A DNA stretch of 56,881 nucleotides from Succinivibrio dextrinosolvens DSM 3072 (lineage in GTDB: Bacteria; Pseudomonadota; Gammaproteobacteria; Enterobacterales; Succinivibrionaceae): positions 1-56,881 of the forward strand of contig NZ_FUXX01000013.1 of the NCBI RefSeq assembly GCF_900167015.1, read 5' to 3'. A model generated the notes under the pieces. That model had not been told where the DNA came from. It did not search any database and saw nothing but the letters and a program-made list of their open reading frames with translations. The position numbers were made by a program, and so were the translations under genes. This document shows, piece by piece, positions 9,542-18,929 of the stretch (positions are counted from its first letter, which is position 1; each line of letters opens with the position of its first letter).

Positions 9542-10027
9542 CTAACGTGAGACCTTCTCACCGATCTCTCGGTCCTCAAAGGTTCTCTTGCCGTTAACAA
9601 TAGAAGTTACATAGGTATTGATAAGATTCTTCGCCTCTGCTGAAACCTCTCCAGATAACTCAATGAAATACATATTATTAGGCTCGCCTACAATAACAGC
9701 ATTTCTTGCTATATTAGGACATGAAATAGTAAAGAAAGCCTTGCCCTGTTCTCTTGGGGCTCCACATTCATTGGTTTTGGCATACTCCTGAGCAAGAGTT
9801 GTAGCATCCTTGTCCTGAGTAGTCTTTGTATACTGAAAACGAACCTTGGTCTTAGGCTGAGGCTGAGTTTTCTTATTCACAGGAGATGAGTACTCAATAG
9901 ATGTACCTTCTACCTTTACATTCCAAGATTCAGGAACTGGTGGAAAATAAGCCATCTGGGTTTCTGCGTATGCAGAAAAGCCTAAAAGAATGGCTGATAA
10001 CAGAACGAGTTTAGATTTAATTATCAT
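9542..10027 (-). CDS. Secreted protein of unknown function
   Basis: I do not recognise a family. The product has about 161 residues when started at the ATG at 10027, which has GAGGAG upstream; the longer frame from a GTG at 10045 would place that Shine-Dalgarno inside the gene. The N-terminus MIIKSKLVLLSAILLGFSAYA is a textbook signal peptide. The mature protein has two Cys (in NECGAP and ISCPN) that could form a disulfide. It overlaps the 3' end of dusC by 11 bp, so it is the downstream cistron of that transcript and ends at a strong terminator. Confidence 0.6.
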   Translation of the reverse strand: MIIKSKLVLLSAILLGFSAYAETQMAYFPPVPESWNVKVEGTSIEYSSPVNKKTQPQPKTKVRFQYTKTTQDKDATTLAQEYAKTNECGAPREQGKAFFTISCPNIARNAVIVGEPNNMYFIELSGEVSAEAKNLINTYVTSIVNGKRTFEDREIGEKVSR

Positions 10028-10994
10028 TAGAATTATGCTCCTCACGATTTATCTCGTCATGTAATAATTTTAGTCCATCGTTTACGGTTACGCACTTACA
10101 GAAAACTTTAAAAAATGGATTTAATTCTCTTCTGTGAACTCTTGCATAACCTAAAAACTGCTTGGCTCTATCCATTACCATCTTCTCGGTAGGTCTTGAT
10201 TTGGCAAAGACCTCAATAACCTCAACATCGGTCTTCAGGATATCAACAATTGAAAATGGCTCTGCCCCTTCCTTAATCACATGACCTAAGTTAGGAATAG
10301 CAAAAGCACCTCTGCCGCACATAAAGTCGTTACATAAGGTGATTTCCTTACACTTTACGGCATCTTCAAGAGAGTTGATATTTCCGTTGGCAATAAGAGT
10401 AGCATTAGGAGCCAGTTCATGAAGATTACGCATTGAAGACCAGTCTAAGGCATCTTCCTTGTATAAATCTTTTCTGGTTCGACAGTGAACAGTAATTTCC
10501 TTAACACCATCAACAGCAACAGCCTTAATCACCTCAGGAGCCTCAGCTTTATCAGCAAAGCCAAGTCTTACCTTTGCAGACAGCTCACACTCAGGAGGAA
10601 GAGCCTCACGAACTGTACACATAATCTCGTGCATCAGCTCAGGTTCTTTTAAGAGCATAGCTCCTGAATGGTGAACGAATCTTGAAGGGCATCCGAAATT
10701 GATATCAATGGATTTTGCACCAAGTTTATGTGCTTTAACGGCAGATAAAGCCAGAGTTTTAGGATTATCTCCTAAAAACTGCACACGCAGATCAGTACCA
10801 TCTGGAGTCTTGCAGTCATTTAAAAACTCAGGGATCTCGCGGATCAGAGTTTTCTCTGAAACACACAGATCAGTAATACGGATAAATTCTGAGAAACACA
10901 GATCATAGCCGCCGTGAGCACATAAAACCTCACGCATAGGGCCATCTGCCAGTCCCTCAAGGGGAGCCAAATAAACTTTGCTATCTTTTAACAT
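10017..10994 (-). CDS. dusC: tRNA-dihydrouridine synthase, DusC type
   Basis: FMN-dependent reductase that makes dihydrouridine in tRNA. Resemblance to E. coli DusC is clear: VYLAPLEGLADGPMRE, YDLCFSEF(I/V)R, TPDGT.LRVQ.LG, the catalytic-Cys motif NFGCPS (Cys near residue 102), LSAKVRLG, IANGNI and GRGAFAIPNL. Assignment to DusC (U16) rather than DusA/B rests on overall similarity. I place the start at the ATG at 10994 (about 325 aa); the frame extends to a TTG at 11006. It is followed by an overlapping small secreted-protein gene. Confidence 0.88.
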   Translation of the reverse strand: MLKDSKVYLAPLEGLADGPMREVLCAHGGYDLCFSEFIRITDLCVSEKTLIREIPEFLNDCKTPDGTDLRVQFLGDNPKTLALSAVKAHKLGAKSIDINFGCPSRFVHHSGAMLLKEPELMHEIMCTVREALPPECELSAKVRLGFADKAEAPEVIKAVAVDGVKEITVHCRTRKDLYKEDALDWSSMRNLHELAPNATLIANGNINSLEDAVKCKEITLCNDFMCGRGAFAIPNLGHVIKEGAEPFSIVDILKTDVEVIEVFAKSRPTEKMVMDRAKQFLGYARVHRRELNPFFKVFCKCVTVNDGLKLLHDEINREEHNSNDN

Positions 10995-11092
10995 AATTCG
11001 ATACAAATAGTGAACAGTGCGCTCATAATAGCAATTTTTGGCAATTTGTCATCTCTTTTTGTGATAGAATTTTTCGCAGCTAAGGAGACGAA

Positions 11093-12073
11093 ATGATAAT
11101 AGCTACCCACGACGGAACTTTTCACGCAGACGAAACCACTGCATGTGCCATTCTTACATACCTTTTTGATACGTCTTCAATCATCAGATCACGTGATCCT
11201 GCAGAGCTTGAAAAAGCTGATATCATTATTGATGTGTCAAATATCAATGATGACAAACACTTTGATCACCACTCAAAAGATTTCAAACTGTGTCGTGACA
11301 ACGGAGTCAAATATGCCACAGCAGGTCTGATGTGGAATAAATTCGGACACGAGTACCTAAAAAAGGTTGCACAGAAGGAGCTTGAATTCCGTCCTTCAGC
11401 AAAAGTAATCGACAGCGCATTTGTACGTATCGATGAAGATATCATGACCATGATTGATTTAAATGACAATGGTCAGCTGACAGGCTATGTCGATCTGATA
11501 ACCGATCCAAAGACAGATAGTGAAAGAGCTATAGTCAACAGATTAAATGAGCTTTATCAGGCTACAGCTGATATTCCTTTCATTGTAGCCATGATGAATC
11601 TGCCAAATAAGGTAGGTGCAGAGCAGGACAAGTCCTTTAATCAGACAGTTAAAATGCTCAAGACCATCCTTCTTAATGCGGCAATCAATGCACTTCACAC
11701 TGAAAGCGGTGTAGCCAAGGTAATTGAAGCCTACTCTGGCGGTGAAATTCTGATTATGCATGAGAGACTGCCTTGGACCAGTGCTGTTCTGAACAATCCA
11801 GAGATCTTCAAAGACTGTCTTATCGCTGTATACCCAGACAGAAACCAGAGATGGAGAGTACAGTCCCTGCCTCAGTCAAAGGCACAGCGCTTTAAGAACA
11901 GACTATCCGCTCCTGCAGCATGGAGAGGACTTAACGATACCGAGCTTGATAAGGCAACCGGACTTAAGAATATGACCTTTATTCATAAATCTGGCTTTAC
12001 AGGCGGAGCTCAGACCTTTGAGGATAATCTTGAGCTGGCCAAGCTGTGGCTTGAGCTTGGAGAAAAGGATTAG
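11093..12073 (+). CDS. MYG1-family protein (UPF0160), DHH-like phosphoesterase/exonuclease
   Basis: 326 aa beginning IIATHDGTFHADETTACA, the diagnostic MYG1 N-terminus (THDGxFHxDE). It is followed by FDHHSKDF near residue 57, a DHH-type metal site. The C-terminal region has GLK(N/G)MTFIHKSGFTGGA, also characteristic. Eukaryotic MYG1 is a 3'-5' exoribonuclease; the bacterial role is unproven. A strong AAGGAG lies just upstream of the ATG. The gene is transcribed divergently from dusC with an 98-bp spacer and stands alone. Confidence 0.85.
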   Translation: MIIATHDGTFHADETTACAILTYLFDTSSIIRSRDPAELEKADIIIDVSNINDDKHFDHHSKDFKLCRDNGVKYATAGLMWNKFGHEYLKKVAQKELEFRPSAKVIDSAFVRIDEDIMTMIDLNDNGQLTGYVDLITDPKTDSERAIVNRLNELYQATADIPFIVAMMNLPNKVGAEQDKSFNQTVKMLKTILLNAAINALHTESGVAKVIEAYSGGEILIMHERLPWTSAVLNNPEIFKDCLIAVYPDRNQRWRVQSLPQSKAQRFKNRLSAPAAWRGLNDTELDKATGLKNMTFIHKSGFTGGAQTFEDNLELAKLWLELGEKD

Positions 12074-12232
12074 ATTAGCAATCACCTTCTTAACAATATA
12101 CAACCTGGATTTTTCTGTTTATTTAAGGCAGTGAAATCTGAGTTTGTATTGTCTCTATTTTAACGTTCAGTTCTAAAATAATAACCAAAAACAATAACGA
12201 TTTTACAGCTTGAGATATTTTTAATTGTGACT

Positions 12233-12628
12233 TTACTTGATTCGGATCAGAGCATGTCCATCGTTGCCTCTGGCGCGCAGGAAGCTTACCTTTCGGTCCA
12301 CATCATCAGGGATCTGCTTTTGCTTGTAGAAAAATGAGCGGTCCCTAACCTTCAGATCAACCGATCCCTTTCCCCCCTCAAGCTTCTTACCATTAGAAAA
12401 CTCTGAGTACAGATAATAGATATCGTTCTTGCTGTCCAGCTCGACCTTGGCCTTCTGCTTTGGCATAACGTTATACCATCCATCTACTACCCAGTCATTT
12501 TCCTTGTTATCAAGATATGAAAAGGCCATAACCACTGTAGCGTCGGTCTGATTCTCTATCGTAATCTCAAGAGCATTGGCGTAAAAAGCGCATAAAACAG
12601 AAGCTAAAGAAAGCACAACCTTTTTCAT
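12233..12628 (-). CDS. Secreted protein, DUF1036-like
   Basis: 131 aa with a signal peptide (MKKVVLSLASVLCAFYANA-LE). The mature part resembles DUF1036-type small beta domains: IENQTDATVVMAFSY, WVVDGWYNVMPKQKAKVEL and YYLYSEF. Those domains bear a hydrophobic/Trp core and are often found as periplasmic proteins of unknown role. The family assignment is by pattern only. Its ATG lies 9 bp after the stop of the DUF1189-like membrane protein, so the two are probably co-transcribed. Confidence 0.6.
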   Translation of the reverse strand: MKKVVLSLASVLCAFYANALEITIENQTDATVVMAFSYLDNKENDWVVDGWYNVMPKQKAKVELDSKNDIYYLYSEFSNGKKLEGGKGSVDLKVRDRSFFYKQKQIPDDVDRKVSFLRARGNDGHALIRIK

Positions 12629-12637
12629 ACGAAATCC

Positions 12638-13723
12638 TTATGGAGCAAAAAATCCAGGGCCGTCACCAGAGCTGTCCGAAGACTTAGACTGAGTCTTGGT
12701 ATTGGTAGAACCTTCAGAAGTCTCAGAGGATAACTCTTTGTTTTCTTCTGCTGTATCAGTCTGATTTTCAACAGGATCTTCTACAGGGTTCCTACCTTTA
12801 TTTGTAGTTGAATCTAAGCCATCTGTAAAGTCGGAAATGTCTCTTCTTGATGGCTGTGAGCTCTCGTTATCATAATTTTTGATTGTTGTCCCCTGAGGGG
12901 TATATTTTCTGACAAATTCTTCCACACCATTCTTTTCAAGCTCGAAACGGAAATTTCTCACAAAAAGAATCATGTATACCATAGGCAGAAGCATGACCAG
13001 ATTGAATGGAAGTTTAACATTTAAAATAAGTTCTACTAATAACAGTAGACCTACTATAGTATTTGCAAATGAGCTAAGTCTTAGCGTATTACCAAAGGAT
13101 GTCTTGATTTTTCCAACAAAAACAAAGAGAAACTTCGATAAAACAGCCATTACAAGAGCATTAAAGACCAGAATGCAGAAGAACCAGCATAGAAGAAAAA
13201 TGAAGATGAATGGAACTGCAAGACCGAAAAGAGCATCCACAACATTTGAAACCTCAAGAGGATCAAAGTTAGTACCTGTGGTCACAAGATCAGTGTACTT
13301 AACAACAGTCTTCTGGTTTGGAGCCTTTACAGATATTGTCTTTGAATTAAGCTCGACAATAGCCTTCTGAGCATTACCGGATAAAGGCTGATCCTTTACA
13401 TTGTATACAACTGCAAGAGTTCCGTCTGTTGTAAAGATTTCCTTATAGCTGTTGTCTTCAACTAATGGCTTGAAGGAGCCATCCTGAGCAACATAGCTAG
13501 GAGGGATCATGGCTACGATTCTTGGAAGTTCAATACCTCTGAAAATCTCAAGAACGTGATTGATCTTAACACTTGCAGGAATAGAAAGAATTACAGATAA
13601 AAATAGCAGATAAAGCAGACCGAATCCTTTCATTCTGAATAGAACATCAAAATAAAACTTTTTAGAGGATAGGGCCTTAATTGGATAGGAGCAGTAGTTT
13701 AAAAATTGTTCTTTTGTTATCAA
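12638..13723 (-). CDS. Integral membrane protein, DUF1189-like, with Ser/Thr/Asn-rich tail
   Basis: 361 aa. One hydrophobic helix lies near residues 32-50, followed by a roughly 100-residue extracytoplasmic loop. Three or four helices then fall between about 160 and 275 (VPFIFIFLLCWFFCILVF, FANTIVGLLLLVELIL, LPMVYMILFV). The last 75 residues are low-complexity and hydrophilic, rich in S, T, N, D and E. The layout fits DUF1189 proteins, whose function is unknown. The start is TTG at 13723 with AGGA upstream; no ATG is available nearby. It is co-directional and nearly contiguous with the secreted DUF1036-like protein. Confidence 0.65.
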   Translation of the reverse strand: MITKEQFLNYCSYPIKALSSKKFYFDVLFRMKGFGLLYLLFLSVILSIPASVKINHVLEIFRGIELPRIVAMIPPSYVAQDGSFKPLVEDNSYKEIFTTDGTLAVVYNVKDQPLSGNAQKAIVELNSKTISVKAPNQKTVVKYTDLVTTGTNFDPLEVSNVVDALFGLAVPFIFIFLLCWFFCILVFNALVMAVLSKFLFVFVGKIKTSFGNTLRLSSFANTIVGLLLLVELILNVKLPFNLVMLLPMVYMILFVRNFRFELEKNGVEEFVRKYTPQGTTIKNYDNESSQPSRRDISDFTDGLDSTTNKGRNPVEDPVENQTDTAEENKELSSETSEGSTNTKTQSKSSDSSGDGPGFFAP

Positions 13724-14044
13724 AGCTTATAATCCTAGTGAACATATACCTACTCTAAGAATAACACACAACTGTGAACAAATTTCTTTATATCAGGAAC
13801 AAAATCAGCCAAAAGTTGAAAATTTAAATCAACGAAACTTCGATTTTTTTCTAAAAAAGCACCAAAATTTACCCAGAAATACACAACCTCTTCCAAAATG
13901 GAGCAATTCATACCCCCGATTTGCTCTCTTTTAATGCATTTTTATCAAAAAAAATGGCTTTTATTGATTTTAAAAACCGGCAGATAGAATATGAAATAGT
14001 GTTAAACAACACTGTGAAAACGACAAATAACATTAGGAATTAAC
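13724..14044. other. Divergent intergenic region
   Basis: 321 bp, AT-rich, between the DUF1189-like gene (minus) and the BASS transporter (plus). It contains a small inverted repeat AGTGTTaaacAACACT about 35 bp before the transporter start. I see no gene and no convincing consensus promoter. Confidence 0.5.
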
Positions 14045-15031
14045 ATGTCACTATTAATAACACTGAGCAGAATACTTGCTAAATATACAGCACTGTTCGT
14101 TATCGGCACTGCTGTCTTCGCCTACTTTGTTCCATCATCATGTACCTTCGTAAAAGGAAATACTCAGATTATTATTCTCGGCATTATTATGCTCTCAATG
14201 GGTATGACTCTAGGCAGACAGGACTACAGAATCCTGGCCCAGAGACCATTTGACATTCTTATCGGCACAATTGCACAGTTCACCATTATGCCTCTGATTG
14301 CAATTGCGCTTGCAACCACCTTCAATCTATCAGACGGCCTAACTTTAGGTCTTGTTCTGGTTGGCTGCTGCCCAGGAGGTGTTTCATCCAACATTATGAC
14401 TTTCCTTTGCAAGGGAGATGTTGCCTTCTCAGTTGGTATGACCACTGTATCAACCATTATTGCTCCTGTAGCAACTCCTCTGTTAGTAAACTACCTTGTA
14501 GGTCAGCGTATTGATATTGACGGCTGGAGCATGTTCCAGTTTATGCTGATGGTTACCATCGTACCAGTTGGCATCGGTTCTCTTTGCAACATTATTTTCG
14601 GCAAATTCGATTTCTTCAAGAAGATTCGTCAGATCATGCCTGGTGTTGCAGTAATCGGATTTGCTCTGATTGTTGGTGGCGTTATTGCTTACCACGGACA
14701 GAAATTCCTTGAGTCAGGACTTGTAATTTTCCTGTGCATTTTCTGTCACAACGCTTTAGGATACCTATTAGGATTCTTTGCAGGCCGTACCTTCAAGATG
14801 AGTACAGCAAAGAAGAGAACCCTTGCAATTGAGGTTGGTGTTCAGAATGCAGGCCTTGCAACAGGTCTTTGCGGCAAGTTCTTCCCAACATCTGCAGAAG
14901 CAGCTATCGCATCAGCAGTATCCTGCGTATGGCATTCAATTTCAGGAACCATCCTTGCAAATATCTTTGCAACCTATGACAAGAAAAAGGCTGAAGGATC
15001 AAATAATCTTCAGACCTCAACAGAACAGTAG
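14045..15031 (+). CDS. Bile acid:sodium symporter (BASS) family transporter, PanS/YocS-like
   Basis: 328 aa with about ten hydrophobic helices. BASS hallmarks include LGIIMLSMGMTL, LVLVGCCPGGVSSNIMTFLCKGDVAFSV and EVGVQNAGLATGL. The CPGGxSSN and ExGxQN(A/S)GLA motifs line the sodium/substrate site. PanS-type members transport ketopantoate; others carry organic anions, so the substrate is open. The ATG follows TTAGGAA. The dapE gene starts 12 bp after its stop, so they are likely co-transcribed, perhaps without a functional link. Confidence 0.85.
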   Translation: MSLLITLSRILAKYTALFVIGTAVFAYFVPSSCTFVKGNTQIIILGIIMLSMGMTLGRQDYRILAQRPFDILIGTIAQFTIMPLIAIALATTFNLSDGLTLGLVLVGCCPGGVSSNIMTFLCKGDVAFSVGMTTVSTIIAPVATPLLVNYLVGQRIDIDGWSMFQFMLMVTIVPVGIGSLCNIIFGKFDFFKKIRQIMPGVAVIGFALIVGGVIAYHGQKFLESGLVIFLCIFCHNALGYLLGFFAGRTFKMSTAKKRTLAIEVGVQNAGLATGLCGKFFPTSAEAAIASAVSCVWHSISGTILANIFATYDKKKAEGSNNLQTSTEQ

Positions 15032-15043
15032 TAAGGAAGAGTA

Positions 15044-16210
15044 ATGGAGCTATCCCGTACCGTTGAGCTGGCACAGAAACTGGTTAGAATAGAATCAGTA
15101 ACACCTGATGATAACGGGTGTCAGGATCTGATAAAGGAGATCTTAAAGCCGTTGGGCTTCACCTGTTACACGATTGAAGAAAAAGGTGTAACAAATCTTC
15201 TGGCAACTCACGGACGGGGCTCCCCTTTCCTTTTATTCTTAGGTCATACAGATGTCGTCCCGGTCGGAGACGAGTCATCATGGGATCATCCTCCATTCTG
15301 TGGCGATATCTTCGAGTATGACGGAGAGCCTTATCTGTATGGTCGAGGCAGTTCTGATATGAAGGGCGGTGATGCCGCAATGATCACTGCAATGTGCGAG
15401 TACATAAGGCAGAATCAGAATCATATTGGAACCATTGGACTGCTGTTAACCTCAAATGAGGAAGGAGATGCCATAGGTGGTACTCCTTATGTAATCGACT
15501 ACATGAAAGAGCGTCACATGATCCCTACCTACTGTCTGATTGGAGAATGCTCCTGCGATAAGATCTTTGGAGATTCCATCAAGAACGGTCGTCGTGGAGA
15601 TATGAATGCCACAATTAACGTTCATGGAATTCAGGGACATGCAGCTTTAGAACAGCACGCTAAGAATGCTGTATTCGAAGCATCTCGCTTTATTCAGGGA
15701 ATGCTGGATAATCCTATTGATAACGGAACACCGTTCTTCCCTCCAACCTCATTTCAGGTATCCAATATTCATGCAGGAACTGGTGCTGACAATGTAATTC
15801 CTGGCTCATGCACACTGCGCTGCAACTTCAGATGGAACGATTCTCAGACTCCATCTCTTATAGAAAAGCACGTAAGAGGCGTGGCAGAGGATCTTAATAT
15901 TGACTGCGATATGGAGTTCAGAGAAGAGGGAAAGCCATTCCTTACAAAGGACGGAGAGCTTATTGATGCTCTTTATAATTCAATAAGAGCAGTCAGTGGT
16001 GTTACCCCTGATCTTGGAACCTCGGGTGGAACCTCTGATGGCAGATTCGTAAGGCCACTTGGAACTCAGACTGTAGAATTTGGTCCTGTTTCAGATTTAA
16101 TCCATAAGGTTAATGAAAGAGTCAGTGTAAAACAGCTTGATATGCTGCATGAAATCTACCTTAGAGTCATTTATCAGCTGATGATACACAAGCCTATTAC
16201 TGAAGAATAG
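15044..16210 (+). CDS. dapE: Succinyl-diaminopimelate desuccinylase
   Basis: M20-family di-zinc hydrolase in lysine/meso-DAP synthesis, 388 aa. Metal-site motifs are LGHTDVVPVGD, YGRGSSDMKGG and TSNEEGDA. DapE-specific signatures are IKNGRRGDMNATINVHGIQGH, NVIPGSC.LRCNFRW and GTSGGTSDGRF. The C-terminus VEFGPVSDLIHKVNERV carries the last metal-binding His. AAGGA is just before the ATG. It follows the BASS transporter in a probable two-gene unit and is closed by a hairpin at 16243-16286. Confidence 0.95.
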   Translation: MELSRTVELAQKLVRIESVTPDDNGCQDLIKEILKPLGFTCYTIEEKGVTNLLATHGRGSPFLLFLGHTDVVPVGDESSWDHPPFCGDIFEYDGEPYLYGRGSSDMKGGDAAMITAMCEYIRQNQNHIGTIGLLLTSNEEGDAIGGTPYVIDYMKERHMIPTYCLIGECSCDKIFGDSIKNGRRGDMNATINVHGIQGHAALEQHAKNAVFEASRFIQGMLDNPIDNGTPFFPPTSFQVSNIHAGTGADNVIPGSCTLRCNFRWNDSQTPSLIEKHVRGVAEDLNIDCDMEFREEGKPFLTKDGELIDALYNSIRAVSGVTPDLGTSGGTSDGRFVRPLGTQTVEFGPVSDLIHKVNERVSVKQLDMLHEIYLRVIYQLMIHKPITEE

Positions 16211-16242
16211 ACTCTCTTTTAAAAACCAAAATATCTTCATAT

Positions 16243-16286
16243 GACCTCATTTTCTCGTAAAAACGATGGATTGAGGTCTTTCTCTT
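16243..16286 (+). terminator. Terminator after dapE
   Basis: The outer stem GACCTCA (16243-16249) / TGAGGTC (16272-16278) encloses an inner TCGT-aaaa-ACGA hairpin. T-rich sequence follows. Confidence 0.6.
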
Positions 16287-16376
16287 TATGCGTTCCAATT
16301 AGTTACACATACCAGACTCATATGCTTTTCTACAAGAATTGCTCTATAATCGTTGCTGTATTATTTAAGGACGAAT

Positions 16377-17147
16377 ATGGAAAAGCTATTTGATATAAAT
16401 GAATTAGGCTACAGCGTACGCTGCAAATTATTCTACGATAAAGACATACATGCCATCGATAAGGTTGTAATCGCAACCCACGGCTTCGGTGGATTTAAAG
16501 ACAATAAATCTGTCGAAAAATTCGCAGAAAGAATCGATACAAAATATAAAGGCTTTGGCGTAATTACATTTGACTGGCCTTGTCACGGTCAGGACGCAAG
16601 AAAGAAACTTCTTATAAGTGAATGCCAGACCTACCTTAAGCTTGTTATTGATTACGCTCTAAAGCACCTGAAGGCAAAAGCCTTATACAATTATTCTGTA
16701 AGCTTTGGCGGCTTTAATCCCCTAAAATACATAGCAGATAATGGTAATCCTTTTGAAAGAATTGCCCTAAGAAGTACTTCAGTAAAGCTCTATGACATCA
16801 TGTCATCAACTATTTCTGAGGATGATCATAAGAAGCTATCCAGAGGAAAAGAGGTCTTAGCAGGCAGAGACCGCAAGATGAAGATCAGTAAGGAATTTCT
16901 GGATTCCCTAAAGACCATAGATGAGGAAATTGCAGGCTTTGACTATATTGATTATGCAGAAAGCATCCTCATGATTCACGGTACCCTTGATGACAGTGTT
17001 CCTATTGAGAATGCAAAAGAGTTTTCTGATAAGAATATTATTGAACTTGTAGAAGTTGAAAAGGCAGATCACCGTTTTTCAGATCCAAAGCGAATGGATT
17101 TTGCAATTCAGAAAATAATCGACTTCTTTGCACCACAGAACAGTTAA
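16377..17147 (+). CDS. Alpha/beta hydrolase (serine hydrolase family)
   Basis: About 256 aa starting at the ATG at 16377, which has TTAAGGA upstream; an upstream in-frame start at 16353 lacks a site. The fold is indicated by VVIATHGFGGFKDN (oxyanion region), VITFDWPCHGQD, the nucleophile elbow YSVSFGG (Ser near residue 109, atypical first Gly replaced by Ser), the acid in HGTLDDSVP and the final His in KADHRFSDP. Such proteins are carboxylesterase- or acyl-hydrolase-like; the substrate is unknown. It stands alone between dapE and a convergent GNAT gene. Confidence 0.8.
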   Translation: MEKLFDINELGYSVRCKLFYDKDIHAIDKVVIATHGFGGFKDNKSVEKFAERIDTKYKGFGVITFDWPCHGQDARKKLLISECQTYLKLVIDYALKHLKAKALYNYSVSFGGFNPLKYIADNGNPFERIALRSTSVKLYDIMSSTISEDDHKKLSRGKEVLAGRDRKMKISKEFLDSLKTIDEEIAGFDYIDYAESILMIHGTLDDSVPIENAKEFSDKNIIELVEVEKADHRFSDPKRMDFAIQKIIDFFAPQNS

Positions 17148-17161
17148 CTCAATTCATAATC

Positions 17162-17191
17162 TCCTCCAGCCACGATTTGGGCGCTGGAGGA
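17162..17191. terminator. Hairpin between convergent genes
   Basis: TCCTCCAGC (17162-17170) pairs with GCTGGAGGA (17183-17191), midway between the convergent hydrolase and GNAT genes. There is no T-run on the plus side. Confidence 0.45.
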
Positions 17192-17221
17192 ATGATCAAA
17201 TTGATTTCCCGCAGATTATAG

Positions 17222-17626
17222 TTATGTCCACAGAGAGGTAATGAACATAGGAGAGGCATCCTTGGACTTGACAAAACCGCAGTCAGAATAGAAATGTAGT
17301 TCGTCATCATAGGCAATCACAGCAATTCTAAGGTAATCCTTATAGTGTTCCTTCACCTTTGCAACCAGAGTTCTGCCTATAGTCTGTCCGTGATATGCAG
17401 GATTTACCAGAAGATAATGCACATAGGCATTCATGATGCCATCATCCATAGCACAGATCATTCCTACAAGCTTATCCCCATCCCATGCAGAATAGACTGT
17501 ATGGAAATTCTTCATAGCAACCACAAGCTTGTCAGGAAAATGACCAGATGACCATTCTACAGAGAGGAAAAGCTCTTCAAGATCCTCCCTTTTTAAATCG
17601 TGTATGTCCTTGTAGAGAATAGCCAT
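17222..17626 (-). CDS. GNAT-family N-acetyltransferase
   Basis: 134 aa, a compact single-domain GNAT. The acetyl-CoA-binding motif A is seen as YLLVNPAYHGQTIGRTLVAKV (Q/RxxGxG variant), preceded by VGMICAMDDG and followed by the C-terminal strand FYSDCGFV. The acceptor substrate cannot be inferred. It is the only gene on its strand between two hairpins (17162-17191 and 17660-17698), so it is probably monocistronic. Confidence 0.85.
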   Translation of the reverse strand: MAILYKDIHDLKREDLEELFLSVEWSSGHFPDKLVVAMKNFHTVYSAWDGDKLVGMICAMDDGIMNAYVHYLLVNPAYHGQTIGRTLVAKVKEHYKDYLRIAVIAYDDELHFYSDCGFVKSKDASPMFITSLWT

Positions 17627-17659
17627 TTATAATCCTTAGAAAAAAACATTCCAAAAACA

Positions 17660-17698
17660 AAAATCACCAGAAACACAATAAAGGCAACTGGTGATTTT
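17660..17698 (-). terminator. Terminator at the end of the arg operon
   Basis: AAAATCACCAG (17660-17670) pairs with CTGGTGATTTT (17688-17698) around a 17-nt loop. On the minus strand it follows argD by about 20 bp, and a T-rich run follows. Confidence 0.75.
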
Positions 17699-17720
17699 CC
17701 TTAACTTTAAGCAGCTTACC

Positions 17721-18929
17721 TTAATTCTCAGCGATAAGATCCTTTACAGCTTTCTCAAGCAGCTCCATGGCTTCATCGACAACCTTGGCTCTGATATTAA
17801 GAGCAGGTGCAAGACGCAGCACATCAGAGTGAGCTGTAAGAGTTAACAGCTTATGCTTAAAGCAAAGTTTCTGAAGCTCAGAGGACTTGCCTGCATATTT
17901 ACCGTCTAAGACAAGACCTAGCAGCAGACCTTTACCTCTAACTTCCTTGAATACATGATACTTTTCATTAAGCTTAGAGACTTTCTCAACAATGTAATCA
18001 TGGGTTCTGTTAACCTTTCTAAGGAAAGCCTTGTCACTTACCTTGTCGATAACATAAGCGCCAACAGCACAGGCAAGAGGATTACCGCCAAAGGTTGAAC
18101 CGTGAGTTCCAGGTACAAAATGAGAAGCAAACTTATCGTAGGTTAGAACCGCACCAATTGGAAGTCCTGAAGCCAGGCCTTTTGCTGAAGTAAGAATATC
18201 CGGTTTAACTGGAGTCTGCTCATAGGCATAAAGAGAACCGCTTCTGGCAACACCGGTCTGAACCTCGTCGAAGATCAGAGCTGCATGGTATTTATCACAA
18301 AGCTCTCTAACCTTAATCAGAAAGTCATTGTCTGCTGTGATAATACCGCCCTCGCCCTGAATTGGCTCTAGGATAACTGCACAGGTCTTATCGGAGATGG
18401 TCTCCTCAAAGGTCTTGGTATCATTGTATGGCAGATGGGTAATTGCGGCAGGTTTTGGACCGAAACCGTCAGAATAACTCTCCTGTCCACCTACGGTTAC
18501 AGAGAAAAAGGTTCTGCCGTGGAAGCTGTTGTTAAAGGAGATAATCTCATTCTTCTCCTCACCATAGAGATCAAAGGCAACTCTACGGGCAAGCTTTAGG
18601 GCAGTCTCATTTGACTCGGCACCTGAATTTACAAAGAATACCTTTTCATAACCGGTCTTCTTTACAAGTTTTGATGCAAGAGTCAGAGTGTACTCATTAC
18701 AGAAAATGTTACTTACATGAATAAGATTAGCGGATGCCCTTTTGATAACCTCAACTACACCTTTAGGAGTATGCCCCAGAAGATTAACTGCAATTCCCGA
18801 GGTAAGATCAGTGTATTTATTGCCCCTGTTGTCATAAACATATGCACCGTGAGCCTTCTTGATAACCATATCCATAGGGTTATAGCAAGGGAACATTACC
18901 TCATCAAAAGTCTTTCTTGTAATCTTCAT
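17721..18929 (-). CDS. argD: Acetylornithine aminotransferase
   Basis: Class-III PLP aminotransferase, 402 aa, converting N-acetylglutamate semialdehyde to N-acetylornithine. Motifs are AYVYDNRGNKYTDLTSGIAV, FFVNSGAESNETALKLAR, FHGRTF, EPIQGEGG, IFDEVQTGVARSG and the PLP lysine in TSAKGLASGLPIGA (near residue 247). In some bacteria it doubles as DapC. It is the last gene of the argC-argB-argA-argD operon; its start codon overlaps the stop of the acetyltransferase gene by one base. Confidence 0.93.
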   Translation of the reverse strand: MKITRKTFDEVMFPCYNPMDMVIKKAHGAYVYDNRGNKYTDLTSGIAVNLLGHTPKGVVEVIKRASANLIHVSNIFCNEYTLTLASKLVKKTGYEKVFFVNSGAESNETALKLARRVAFDLYGEEKNEIISFNNSFHGRTFFSVTVGGQESYSDGFGPKPAAITHLPYNDTKTFEETISDKTCAVILEPIQGEGGIITADNDFLIKVRELCDKYHAALIFDEVQTGVARSGSLYAYEQTPVKPDILTSAKGLASGLPIGAVLTYDKFASHFVPGTHGSTFGGNPLACAVGAYVIDKVSDKAFLRKVNRTHDYIVEKVSKLNEKYHVFKEVRGKGLLLGLVLDGKYAGKSSELQKLCFKHKLLTLTAHSDVLRLAPALNIRAKVVDEAMELLEKAVKDLIAEN